From Celoporthe dispersa (lineage: Eukaryota > Ascomycota > Sordariomycetes > Diaporthales > Cryphonectriaceae), in the NCBI GenBank assembly GCA_016584495.1, contig WAID01000009.1:992001-1056000 (forward strand): a stretch of DNA of 64,000 bases, read 5' to 3'. The notes under the pieces were generated by a model, which ran no database searches, had not been told where the DNA came from, and was given only the letters and a program-made list of their open reading frames with translations. The translations under genes were made by a program, and so were the position numbers. This document shows positions 22,721-33,491 of the stretch, piece after piece; position 1 is the stretch's first letter; every line of letters starts with the position of its first letter.

Positions 22721-24569
22721 CTAGCACCCACCCTCGCTGCACAGCGCGCTCGTCGGCGTCAGCCCAGGGAAGAAGCTCGTCGGGACCGCCGGGATGGCGA
22801 TGCTCGTCGTGAGCCCCAGCCCGCTCGACAGCTCACCCGGCATCGTGGTGTACGTGTAATCGCTCATGGTCGTGACCGTGGCCGTGGTCGTCGTCGCTGT
22901 GTAGTCCGACCCCGTGGCCAGACACGGCCCGCTGCCGTAGGCGTTCTCGCACAGGTACAGCTCGTAGTCCTCGGCCTCGGTCCAGATGTAGAAGGCGTCG
23001 ATCTCGATCTCGGTGCAGGGCACCTCGGCCGGGCATACCAGCCGGATCACAGGCCGCTCCGCGCCGTTCTCGCTGGTGCCGTGCCAGTGGCTGAAGGTCA
23101 GGTTGGTGTACTGCACGCCGTCGCCTGCTGCTGTCGTCTCATCTGACCAGTCCGCGTCGAGGTCGAGGGTGTAGGCGTTGGTCTTGACACATGTTTCTAT
23201 TAGCATCTCTTTTATACATTCGCACACCACCCTTCCCCGAATCCCCACACACACAAAGAAACAAAGAAAAAGGAGAGAGGAAACCGTGAAAAGATGTCTT
23301 GCTCCCCATACCAACAAATCTCCTGCACGACAACGTACACGAGCCAGGGAGGTGGAAGGAAGAATGAGAGTATATATGGGTATAATATATATGAATATAC
23401 AGGTGTAGAGAGAAGCTACTCACGTGGCCCATAAAGTTGTCAAAGAGACAGTCCTCGAGCGAGCCGGAACCACCGTTGGACTTGATCATAAACATCTGGT
23501 TGCAGTTTTGGCTGTAGATGTGGTTGTATTCGATGTTGTAGATGTCCGTGTCCGCACCCAGAGAGCCGATTGCGCACTATGGTTCAAGGTAGTATGTTAG
23601 CCAGTGACTGTGGAGGAGGAAAGAGACAAGGAAAAGAGACTGAGGAGCAGGTGTATATATATATATACCCGCTTCAGAGAAGAATACGCACGCCTCCAGA
23701 CCAGTTGCAGAAGATGCTCTCGACGAGTATATTAGAAGCCGGAGATCTGGAAAACAATGGAAAGCCACACTGGGTCAGTTGAAAGTCGAGAGACATGGAG
23801 AAAGGATGATGGTGGGATTCCGCACTTGACCGTGACACATTCATCCTTGTCTGTATGAGGAGTTTCTCATGTCAGCCAGGGTACACGATGGATACAGAAA
23901 CAGAAGAAGAAGGAAGGAAGGAATAACGAGAACTTACTGGTCACTTCGACATCGTGCACCCAGATGTTGTCACCCCAGACATCCACACCGTCAAGACCAC
24001 CCTCGTTGGCACCGCGGATGATCATGTTGTAGATCTCGCCATTCGTGCAGGTATCCAGGGTCAGGTGGAAGGCCGGGGAGTCGACCAGCGCAATGTCGTG
24101 GACAGAAAAGTCCGTGACCTCATACAGCCGGAGGATGCGAGGGCCGTACTCGCCGTCTTCCAGGAACTGGTAGCCGTAGCCCTGAACAGCACCTGCAGAG
24201 TTGGCCGAGTAGAACTCGAAGTCGGTCGTGTGCTCGATGTAGATCATGTTGCCCCCGGCGGTGCCCGTGCGGTAGATGATGCCCTCGAGGTTGATCGAGA
24301 CGCTGGTGCCTCCCGTGAGCGTCAACCAGTTGGCGAGGCCGTAGTTTCCGGAGGGGATGTACACCTCTCCGCCCGAGGCGCATGCCGCCCATGCCGAGGC
24401 GATGGCCGCCGAGTTGTCGGTCGTGGCCGAGGCGACACCGCCATAGTTGAGGATATTGCAGACCTGCTTCGCCGCCTTCTCTGCCGTCGTGGTCGTAGGG
24501 CCTACGGTGCCCGACAGCTGGGCAGAGACGAGGGGAAAGCAGAGACAAAAACAAAGCAGGCGACCACAT
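22721..24569 (-). CDS. Secreted rhamnogalacturonan hydrolase (GH28)
   Basis: The enzyme cleaves the GalA-Rha backbone of pectin hairy regions. Five exons (24569-23938, 23850-23826, 23746-23692, 23576-23424, 23182-22721) give 441 aa, the normal length. The start MWSPALFLSLL begins a signal peptide ending VSAQ; one extra base at 24532-24538 separates it from the mature frame. Family blocks are LSGTVGPTT, GIIYRTGTAGGNMIYIEHT, GPRILRLYEVTDFSVHDI, GGLDGVDVW, NKDECVTVKSP (acidic pair DE), GGCAIGSLGAD and MFMIKSNGG, matching the rhamnogalacturonase branch of GH28 in which the usual GHG and RIK motifs are modified. Exons 2 and 3 are only 25 and 55 nt, but both joins recreate conserved family sequence. 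The C-terminal tail is Thr-rich (TTTTATVTT) and probably O-glycosylated. Confidence 0.93.
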
Positions 24570-26894
24570 CTTGAAAGAAAGGACAGGGCTGTCGAAGGCC
24601 GGTCACAGCGTACAAAAGACAAAGATACACACACAGAGAGAGAGAGATGATCCCTACCTGGCTCACCTTGGCCGGGGTGATGTGCCCGGCGTTGTGCGAA
24701 AAGACTGATCTTATACGGTGTTTTCTTCTCGTCATATGTTACGACGGAGTAGCGAGCCCCATCAAGCCCGCTCTGTTGACAATCCCACGAATACCGGCTT
24801 TTGCGCCCCGCAGAAAGGGCAGTGTGTGCCTCGCCTGTCATTGTTTTCCTGGCGGAGGATTCCATGGGTCAACCTCGACACGTTGTGACCGATTCCACGC
24901 CAAGGACTGGCTCATTCCACCAATTGCAGGGCGTGGAGGTTTCAGCCGGATCGATAGCCTTGTTTCCGGCATCACACTGTCCGCATCTCAATGATCTGTC
25001 AAGACTGCATTCCTCCTCTCTCTCGGCAACTGGTCCGGCGCCCTCAAAGGTGCATGAAGTGGTGAGGAGAGAAGAGACGCGAGGGGGAAAGGGAGGGCGG
25101 GCGTTGCGACCTTCCGTAGCTGTGCGGCTCTGATCTCGACATCCGCCCGAGGCGGGAGTGAAGAAGGCACCTTTTTGAAACCAATTCCAGCATATAATAT
25201 GTGCATTATAGCCGGTGCCGACGATGCAGACCAGACTCCGTAGTCGAAAAGTGGGGGGCCCTCGCTTACCTCGCCATATATGTCTGGGTTCGTTTCTGGG
25301 AGTCAAGTTCCGCTTCTTGGGTGGGTGGGAGGCTGGCTTCGCTTAACAGCAGCGGAGCTGTGTGCCAATATATCTAGTGGTATGCAATATGCGCTCGTGC
25401 AAGGCTCTTGAGTCCACCTGGAAGTCGATTCCGCCGCGAGGCCTTTCTTGTCCTGGCATTCATCGCTAGCAGGTACGAACATGCCCGCCAGAGAGCAGAG
25501 GCTTGCGCCCGCCGGGCCATATCCGAGGGCGTTTACACCTTTCCTGGTGCCGTGGAAAAATCGGTGCGCAGGTGCGAACAGCAGAGGGCACCAGACCAGG
25601 GCCCTCGACCCAAAGCGTCGCTCTCCAGGAGAGCCCAATACGGCAGGCCATGTGCACCGACCGGTACTTGAGGTCCTGTAACATGCAGGGCCCCCTGCCT
25701 GGCCAAATTCCCGTGCTTCTCCCGGAGGTGACGTGCCATCCTACCAGCTGTCACGTGTGCCAAAAGGGAAAGGGAGTCGCAGGGAGGAAGGCGCCCCGAC
25801 CTGTCTCCCCGTGTCTGTGGCCCTCGCGTTGAGTGGTGGATTTGCAATGCTCCTATCACGGGCGCTGGGTGTCTTAATCTGCCAACCTTAAAAAAGCTCC
25901 CTCAGATTTGCGAGGACTGACAGACACGAGCCAATGGGTCCTGCAGGCAACATGGACGCGCTGCAACCCCCTCGTTGCATTGCTTCCAGACCTCCGCGCC
26001 CATCTATCTGCCTGCCGGCGGGGAGTCCGATGCCGCGGTGGCGGGAGGCTCACTACGCGTATGAAGTTGCCGTGTCTACAGGTCAATCGTAGAGGAGAGG
26101 TGGCTCGCTGACGTAGCCAGGTTACGCCGATACGCCTCATCGTCATCGCTGGCTGCTTATGGCGTCAGGTATGAGCCTTTTGGGCAATGCAGAGCTGAAA
26201 TGGAGCTGAAGTTATCGTGACGGATGACGTCTTCCATTTAGACCCCTATGGCTATGGACGAGGTCCATACGAGAAGGAGGTGGTGCTCTTGATGCAATGC
26301 TGAATGACCGTCATCTCTGCGGCCAAACTCATGAACAAAGGGAAGAAAAAAAAGAAGGAAAAAAAGGAAAAAAGACTATCGCATCCAGCGAGAGTGCTCG
26401 AGACGAATAAGGCCGTATCACTAGTCGTGTGTTTTTTGGGGGGGGGGGGAAGGGGAAGGGATTTGTAGAGAGGATGAAGAAGGAGGCACGAGGGCATTCA
26501 GAGTTACTTACCACAGTAGCAAGTGACATGACAGTCTACTCTAGTTCAAACGGGCTGGGCTCCACCCTTCTTACTTAGCCCTCGGGTACGTTGGTCTTGG
26601 CATCCGGAGTCGGAACAAGAACCGAACCTGACAGGCCACACCCCTGTTGATATTCTATATATCCCGTTGATCTTTCAGTGTTGATCTCTCACCTCATTCT
26701 CGTCTGTGGCTTCTTCACTCGTGCCTCTCTGTTCCTTTTCTCCTCTGATCAATTTCTATTTATTTCTCTCGTTGAGCCTGGTCCTCATCTGCTCCTGTGG
26801 TCTACATTCCTGAAAGCTGAAAAAAAAAAAAAAAAAGGAGGGAAGGAAAAAGAAGAAATAGAAGCCAAAAACGTCTTGATCACCGGACCGATGA
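24570..26894. other. Intergenic region between divergent GH28 and 2EXR genes
   Basis: About 2.3 kb without a supported gene. Open frames at 25,300-25,860 on both strands have no family resemblance. An A/G tract at 26340-26375, a G-run at 26439-26450 and an A-run at 26819-26836 are visible. It should hold both promoters. Confidence 0.55.
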
Positions 26895-27734
26895 ATGGCT
26901 TCTTCGGACGATGGGCCAAAAATCTGCTGGGTGGAATTCCAAGTCTGCCATGACGGCCTCGACCCCGCCCCAGAACCACCCTCGTGGTCGCCGTCGTCCT
27001 CGCTGCCAGCCATATTCCACCTCTTCCCTTTACTACCCGCGGAGCTCCGCCTCCAGATCTGGGAGCACCTCTTCCAGCCCCGCATCGTGATCGCCGCCTG
27101 CATGACCGCCAAAGACCTGGCCCACAAGCGCGCCCAGCTCGCCCGCCGGCGCAGCCTACCAAAGGTGCCAGTGCTCCTCCACATCTGCGCCGAGACGCGC
27201 GCCCTGGCCCTGCGGCGCTACGAGCTCGCCTTCGCGTGGGAGATCCCCATGTACGCCGCCGAGGAGCTCGAGTGCGGCCCCCGCCTGTGGTTCAACTTCG
27301 ACACCGACACCCTGCTGCTGCTGGGCGAGCTGAATCCCTACAACAGGATCGGCAGCATGGTGCGGCCCGAGGTGCACTTCTTGGACACCGAAGACACCTG
27401 CCGCGTGCGCCACGTCGCGTGCGCCTTCGAGGACCTGCGCCTCAACGAGGTCACGGTCGATACGGTCATCAGCATGGTGATGGCTGTCATCGACACCTTC
27501 ACAAGCGCCGAGAAGCTGATCATCACCAGCACCGAGGACGACCTGAAGCGGCAGGAGGAGCTACGGGGCGGCTTGCCGCTGAATCCTGGCCGCGTGCATA
27601 GTGACTGCACCGTGGAGATGCTCTGGCGGGCGTGGGTTAACGGGACGAGTCTGGTCACGGCCGTGTTGAAGGATACGCAGGTCTTGATAGTCAAGGAGGA
27701 TGAGTTGGCGGAATTTATAGCGGAGCAATCGTAG
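26895..27734 (+). CDS. 2EXR-domain protein
   Basis: A single exon of 279 aa. The N-terminal half has the 2EXR signature FHLFPLLPAELRLQIWEHLF followed by CAETRALALRRYELAF. The first ~30 residues are short and polar. 2EXR proteins are numerous in Pezizomycotina and of unknown function; no catalytic motif or membrane segment is visible. The ATG at 26895 is the first in frame after stops. A purine-rich tract (26819-26880) lies just upstream. Confidence 0.85.
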   Translation: MASSDDGPKICWVEFQVCHDGLDPAPEPPSWSPSSSLPAIFHLFPLLPAELRLQIWEHLFQPRIVIAACMTAKDLAHKRAQLARRRSLPKVPVLLHICAETRALALRRYELAFAWEIPMYAAEELECGPRLWFNFDTDTLLLLGELNPYNRIGSMVRPEVHFLDTEDTCRVRHVACAFEDLRLNEVTVDTVISMVMAVIDTFTSAEKLIITSTEDDLKRQEELRGGLPLNPGRVHSDCTVEMLWRAWVNGTSLVTAVLKDTQVLIVKEDELAEFIAEQS

Positions 27735-28143
27735 AGAGAGAAAAGGGGTTGGGCTTGGGATTTGCATGTCTGGAGAGAAGAGCGACCTGCTCTGGGGCTC
27801 TTTTTTTTTTTTTTTGGTGTTTATTTTTGTTGATGGGCTCACATCATGCATGCACATGGGTTCATTTTGGCTGGCGCAGCGCGTACAGTATGATCGCACA
27901 GAGGCAGGATCATGAAGTTAAGAGTAAGGAGTTGCTGTCTGTCTGCATCCTTCCTCCACCGGATATCAAGCCTATGCTTGGTCTGTTTCACCCTTTTTTT
28001 TTTCTTTCCCTTTTCTTTCTTTCATTCATCTTTTTATTTATTTTTATACAGAGTAGGTAGGTATGAGTGGCATGTGTCGCTCCCAAATGTTATAATTCTC
28101 CACAGTAAAGCCGCCGCCCCCCTTTCGAACGCCCATCCGCATC
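27735..28143. other. 3' flanks of two convergent genes
   Basis: The only features are T-runs at 27803-27817 and 27990-28040, as expected for 3' flanking DNA. No gene is seen. Confidence 0.6.
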
Positions 28144-29180
28144 CTATCCCGTCCTCGTGAGGTCATCACGTCTGCGCCGCCGCAGGTGGTCCCGCTGGAT
28201 CTCAAAGGCAGGACAGCCCTCCCGGCCCCCCCTCATGCCTCCAAACAGCCAGTCCGTCAGCCCCACGAACTTGGCGCCCACGCCCCTCTCCCACTCGCCG
28301 CCCGTCTGGACGTGCTCGATGGTATGGCTGAGGACCCGGCCCTCCTCGTCGAACTCGAAGATGAACAGGCCCGTGAACCCCTCCGCCGCGTGCCCGTCGC
28401 CCACCTGGAAAAGCTCCCGGAACGGCAGCCTCCACCCGATCCCCGAGCCCCCTGTGGTCCGCCACCGCACCACCAGCTGCTCGGCGCCGGACCCGGTGCG
28501 CTTGCCTTGCTCTTTCACCATGCGCTCCGACAGGATCTCCAGCTTCACGTCGCCGATGATGGGCAGGCGGTTCCAGGCGATGGGCGACGTCCACAGGGCG
28601 GCGATGTAGGCGACGCGGCCCGACACGGTGGGCAGGTGCGGGTGGGTCGAGGGGAAGAGGTGGAGGCTGATGTTGGGAGCGAGGATCTCCTGCGGGAGGG
28701 GAGACTGGAGGAGGGTCGGGAGGCGTTCCTGGAGGATGCGCAGCGCTGTTGTGGCGTGGTGGTCTTCTTGTTAGCCTTCGTGTGTCTCGCCCCCCGCCCT
28801 CGCCCGGGTCGGGTGATGCAGGGCAGGGCAGGAAAGGACAGGGCGCGGGCGAGACGTACTCTTGCCGAGCTTCACCTTGCGCTCATCCGGTGGTTTGTCT
28901 GGGCCCTGGCCGAGCGGCGGTCTGCCGCTGCCGCACGGGAAGGTCGGGTTAAACCATACTTCTGGCAGGTTCCGGGGATTCGCCTCTTGCAGTGTGCTGT
29001 GCGGCTTTTTTAGCCTTGGGGGCCCTGGGTTCCGAGCTCGTCTGCACCACTGCTGCGCCGGGCTTCGACGCGCGCGTAAAGAGAAAAACACCGCGACCCG
29101 GCGCCGGCCGAGCGGCTCAGGGCATCTCTGGAGGAGGAGGAGGAGGAGGAGGTCCGCAGGACTCGGCAAGGAGCGGACAT
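28144..29180 (-). CDS. DUF2358/C6orf136-like protein, probably mitochondrial
   Basis: Two exons (29180-28860, 28766-28144) encode 314 aa once a missing base in the five-G run 29018-29022 is allowed for. The start MSAPCRVLRTSS leads an Arg/Ser-rich, acid-poor segment resembling a mitochondrial presequence. The conserved body includes ALRILQERLPTLLQSPLPQE, ISLHLFPSTHPHLP, YIAALWTSPIAWNRLPI and EFDEEGRVLSHTIEHVQ, which I associate with the fungal branch of DUF2358 (SnoaL-like fold). The 93 nt intron joins LGK to KDHHATTALRIL in phase 1. The biochemical role is unknown. A trinucleotide CTC run (29125-29155) codes for poly-Ser near the N terminus. Confidence 0.68.
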
Positions 29181-30787
29181 TGGGTTGGGTTCACTACATG
29201 AATGAGAAGAAGGGAGGCTGTCCTGTGAGGGAACTGAAGAGGAGGTCTTAGGACCAGCAGGGTTGAGGGGAGAGGTAAGGTGTAGGTGGGTTAAACAGTA
29301 GGTAGTAGGCAAGCTAGCTCTCCCGGAGGTGAGCTCAGGTGATGATGCAAACTTAAAAAAATTCCCCAAGCAGCAACAGTATCAATTGGCATATCGATGC
29401 AAGTCATTGGAGCAGCCCAGCAGGTCTACTACAGGGCTCCACAGGGCAAACCTACAGAGGACCAGGGGGGCCTGGACTCCCCGCATTCCCCACAGCGGCC
29501 ACTGTGCAGTGATCGCCAGAGGAGACATGGGAAGAGTACGGACGTAGAGGAAATAAGGACAAAGAAGTTGATCCGCCTGGAGTGGATGATTTTTGAATAA
29601 TCATGGTAGATCTGGACCTGTCTTCGGTGAGTCCTGTAGGGTGTTCAAGGCAATGCCCAAAGTTTGAAAAAGGATCCAAGTGGTATCAAGAAGTTAGTCA
29701 CATATCTGTATGTCTTTTCAGGATGTCTTCAATAAGAAAAGACTACTGATCAAGATGCCTCGTCTGTTGAGCAGATGAATCAGAGAGACTCATAATCAAC
29801 ACAGCTGAGAACTATCTACTTGACAGTCATGTTTGCTCACTGGTTTAGCGAGCCAAGCAGAGCAGGTGGAAGCAGAGGCTGTATGCATTGCAGTGTTGCA
29901 TCGCAGCGGCAGCAGCCTGTACTGCTACAATGGGAGTGTGCCAGGGGAGGGAGGAGGGCTACAGGGCCTGGGGCTTCAGAAGGTCTACCCGGTTGGTTCC
30001 AGAAGCCATGCGCTAAGATACAGGGCAGGAATCCATGTCCACGTGGGCGTGATGGAATGGTAGGCCCTGTCAGTCAATGAGCATAGGATGACAGCATGTG
30101 TACACATCGTCAGTTGTCTAATCTGCCAAAGGGTCATTCATGTGGTATGACTCTAGACTATGTAGAGCAATCAGCTGCCACACAACTTGACTCAACCAGA
30201 GTGTGTGGTGAGACGCTGGCACGGCTGGTTTGTGCCTTGAAATACTAGTACACGCTCACAAGTGCTAACCGCCGGGAGACCTTGCACCCACCCCCCCTCC
30301 CAAGGCCTGTATATCCGGATAGTGACAGGAAAGTGTTTGCCTGTTCTCATGATACACAATAGCACCTTTTTTCTTTTTTTAATTTGTTGAAAGAAAGAAT
30401 TGAATAGCACTTGCACTTGGTCCGCTTCGACAGTGCATTCGAGACCGACTTCTTCTTGTTCCTCGCTGGGTCACGTGATTCCAGCTGGTCATCCCTGTCG
30501 CCTCCCTGTCCTGTTGGTGTCTGCTGGCGTATCCTGTGCCTCAGGGCCTCTCTCAGGTCTCAAACCTCCCCCCAGCCCCAAGCCCAAGGCGACCGCCCCC
30601 CCCCAGACCGACTGACGTTGCCCAACACCTCTGCCGTCCTCCGTCCTCCAACCTCACACCTTAACCATCCATCCATCAACCACCCACTCTGCCTTCGACC
30701 TGGTTGTTCTTCTGCACTGCCTACCATCCCAGTGCCCTTTCTGCACCTCATTTCTGATCCCAAAACAATCACCCCAACAAAGCCAAG
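29181..30787. other. Intergenic region between divergent DUF2358-like and ypt1 genes
   Basis: No gene is supported. The part at 29,330-30,400 has lower GC and no coding-like frame. From about 30,540 the + strand is C-rich, consistent with the 5' leader of ypt1. A T/A-rich spot at 30365-30385 is visible. Confidence 0.55.
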
Positions 30788-31933
30788 ATGAACCCTGAGT
30801 AGTACGTGGCAGCCCTCCCTGCCCTTTCCCCCCGCCATCCTGCCTCGAAAGCCGCCTCCGTGCTGACCGACTTCTAGGGTGCCTCCTTCTCCAGCCTTGC
30901 CGTCCGCACCGCACGCCATGCGAAGCGGCCTCCTCTCGAGCCCCCGCCCGAACGGCTTCATATTGACGCTTCTCTCTCTCTCCTAGATACGACTATCTCT
31001 TCAAGCTGCTCCTCATCGGTGACTCCGGTGTTGGAAAGTCCTGCCTGCTCCTGCGATTCGCCGACGACACATACACCGAGTCCTACATTTCCACAATCGG
31101 TGTCGACTTCGTATGTGCTGTCGGAACCCCCCAAGAGCGGTGACGATATCGACGGCTAACGCCCATGGACAGAAAATCAGGACGATCGAGCTCGATGGCA
31201 AGACCGTGAAGCTGCAGATCGTGAGGCACCCCCCTCCCCTCCCCTCCCCCCCTCCTCAGAGAGGCGAGGCGAGGTCAGCCGTGGGAGGTCATGACTGACA
31301 CACCGTTTCCATCAAACAGTGGGATACTGCCGGCCAGGAGAGATTCCGGACCATCACCTCCTCCTACTACCGTGGCGCCCACGGCATCTGCGTCGTCTAC
31401 GATGTTACAGACATGGACTCGTTCAACAACGTGAAGCAGTGGCTCCAGGAGATCGACAGATACGCCACCGAGGGTGTCAACAAGCTCCTGGTCGGAAACA
31501 AGAGCGATATGGCCGACAAGAAGGTTGTCGAGTACACCGTCGCAAAGGTACAGGACACCCCCGCTCATCCCGTCAGATGACCACCACACTGCCGCAGGAG
31601 CCACAGCAGCTGAGCTCGCGCGCGCACACACACACACACGCACACATACACATACCCACTCACATCGTCACATGCTGGCACTGCGCCTATCACTATCGGA
31701 CCCACTTTAACTGACCGCGTGCAAAAAAACAACAGGAGTTTGCCGACAGCCTGGGCATCCCATTCCTCGAGACCTCGGCCAAGAACGCCAGCAATGTCGA
31801 GCAGGCCTTCCTGACGATGGCCCGGCAGATCAAGGAGCGCATGGGCACCACAGCCACCAACAACACCAAGCCATCTGTCCAGGTCGGCCAGGGCCACGGC
31901 GTCTCGTCGGGATCCAGCAACAGCTGCTGCTAA
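30788..31933 (+). CDS. ypt1: Rab GTPase Ypt1/Rab1
   Basis: The protein is an ER-to-Golgi traffic and autophagy GTPase. Five exons (30788-30798, 30987-31110, 31173-31220, 31320-31547, 31736-31933) encode 202 aa. All G motifs are canonical: GDSGVGKS, effector loop YISTIGVDFKIRTIEL, WDTAGQERFRTITSSYYRGA, GNKSDM and ETSAKN. The C terminus SSNSCC is a double-Cys geranylgeranylation motif. The first exon has only 11 coding bases (MNPE minus one base) and uses a GTAGTA donor, which rejoins EYDYLFKLLLIG. A C-rich leader precedes the ATG. No frame break is seen. Confidence 0.97.
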
Positions 31934-33491
31934 AGGAGCCACCCCCTTCCCGCCAACAACACCCTCTTCTACCCACCTGCCTCGAACTTTTTTTGTACAA
32001 GTACCAACCAGCCAGCCAGCCAGCCAGCCCGGCGTCAACTCGAAGGCCATTCCGCTCACGACCGTCACGAACTGTGGGAATGAGTGATGCACGCACAGGA
32101 CAATGGGGGGGTCTGCTCGTTGAAGGCCTCTGACGAACGGCTTTGCGATTTAAATGGGGATTGCTTCTCGCGTGTTTTCTTGCTGCGCATAGACTGAAGT
32201 GGCCGTCGCTTTGGATTTCACTTTCCGGATCAAGGGGGGATCGAGGGGGAACCTCGGATGCAGCACACATCGCCACGGTGGACCAGGGCACCTGCTCTTC
32301 TAGAGCACCATCTGGCCCCCGCTCCAGAGACGGACGATCAAGGGTCGGTTGATGCAATCAGGGGACGGACGGACTTGTGAACGGGCATCTCCTCTTCTGA
32401 TGCCGTTCCCTTTTTTTCCTCACCGCATGGCGAGTCATCACAGGCCACATAATAACATACACTGCTGGAGTTTCTAGTTTTCTTTTTGTGTCGTTCTGGT
32501 CTTCCTCTGTGAATTTCCTTGGCCCCTTCTGTCTGGTTCCTTTTTTTTTCTCCCCCTTTTTTTCATGCCTTGTTTACGGTTTCTGGTGGACATTGCTTTT
32601 CCTCTTCGACTTCTTCACTTCTTCTCTCCCCTTGAGGCTAGGAACGTAGGTAGGAAAGACACTCAATGCGACTGGTCTCTCAAATTCTATCTCCGCCCTC
32701 CATGGCTCGTGCTGAGTTTTGTGTGGAGGCCGATCGCCACAGAGTCATCTCATCCTGATACACCCACACACGATCGTAGACTTGCTTTGCCGGGTATAGT
32801 ATTGTATCCAGACACTTTATCTGTCGACCAGAGGGATTTAGATTTGACTCAAGATTGCAGTGAGCAGTAGCCTGGTGCAGTGAAGGCAATGAGGCCATTG
32901 TCACCAAGGTGGTTTTTTTTCCTTTCTCTCTTTTTATAGTGTAGTTGTTTACTTGCCCAGTGCCAGGTATCTAAATTTGTCTGGCTGCTTTCCCCCTTCT
33001 CTTCTTTTTCTTCTGAATAAACAAGAACACAAGGAACTACAAGTAGTAGTTGGATAATGTTGCATTTTGATGAACCTCCACCATCATCCGATCGATCGGG
33101 ACCTACCTCCTGGTTGTTGTTCCTATCCCATCTACTTTGATTAATTATCGTCTCATGCAACCCTTCCACTTGTCTCCTAGTCAAAAAGAAAGGGGAAGAA
33201 AAAAGAAAAGAAAAGAAAAAAAAAGGCATACGAGGTTATTGTCATTAGTATCATTACGAAAAACCACCGCTATTAAAACACTCCTTGTGAGAAAAGAGAG
33301 AAAAATGATAATAAAAAAAAAGAAAAATAAATACCACCAGAGCAAAAAAGTGTAATGATGAACGCAATGCCAACTATCTCAGCACCAACCAAACCAGAAC
33401 CAGACAGGCCAACCATCAACACAATCCAAACACACATTTGCCTTTCCTTTTTCTTTTCCTTTTTCTTCCCTCTTCTTCTCCCGAGAACCCG
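31934..33491. other. 3' flanks of convergent ypt1 and the large unknown gene
   Basis: No gene is supported. There is a (CCAG)n repeat (32008-32029), T-rich tracts (32410-32570) and A-rich tracts (33180-33225, 33295-33335). The length is unusually large for two 3' flanks, but nothing coding-like is seen. Confidence 0.55.
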
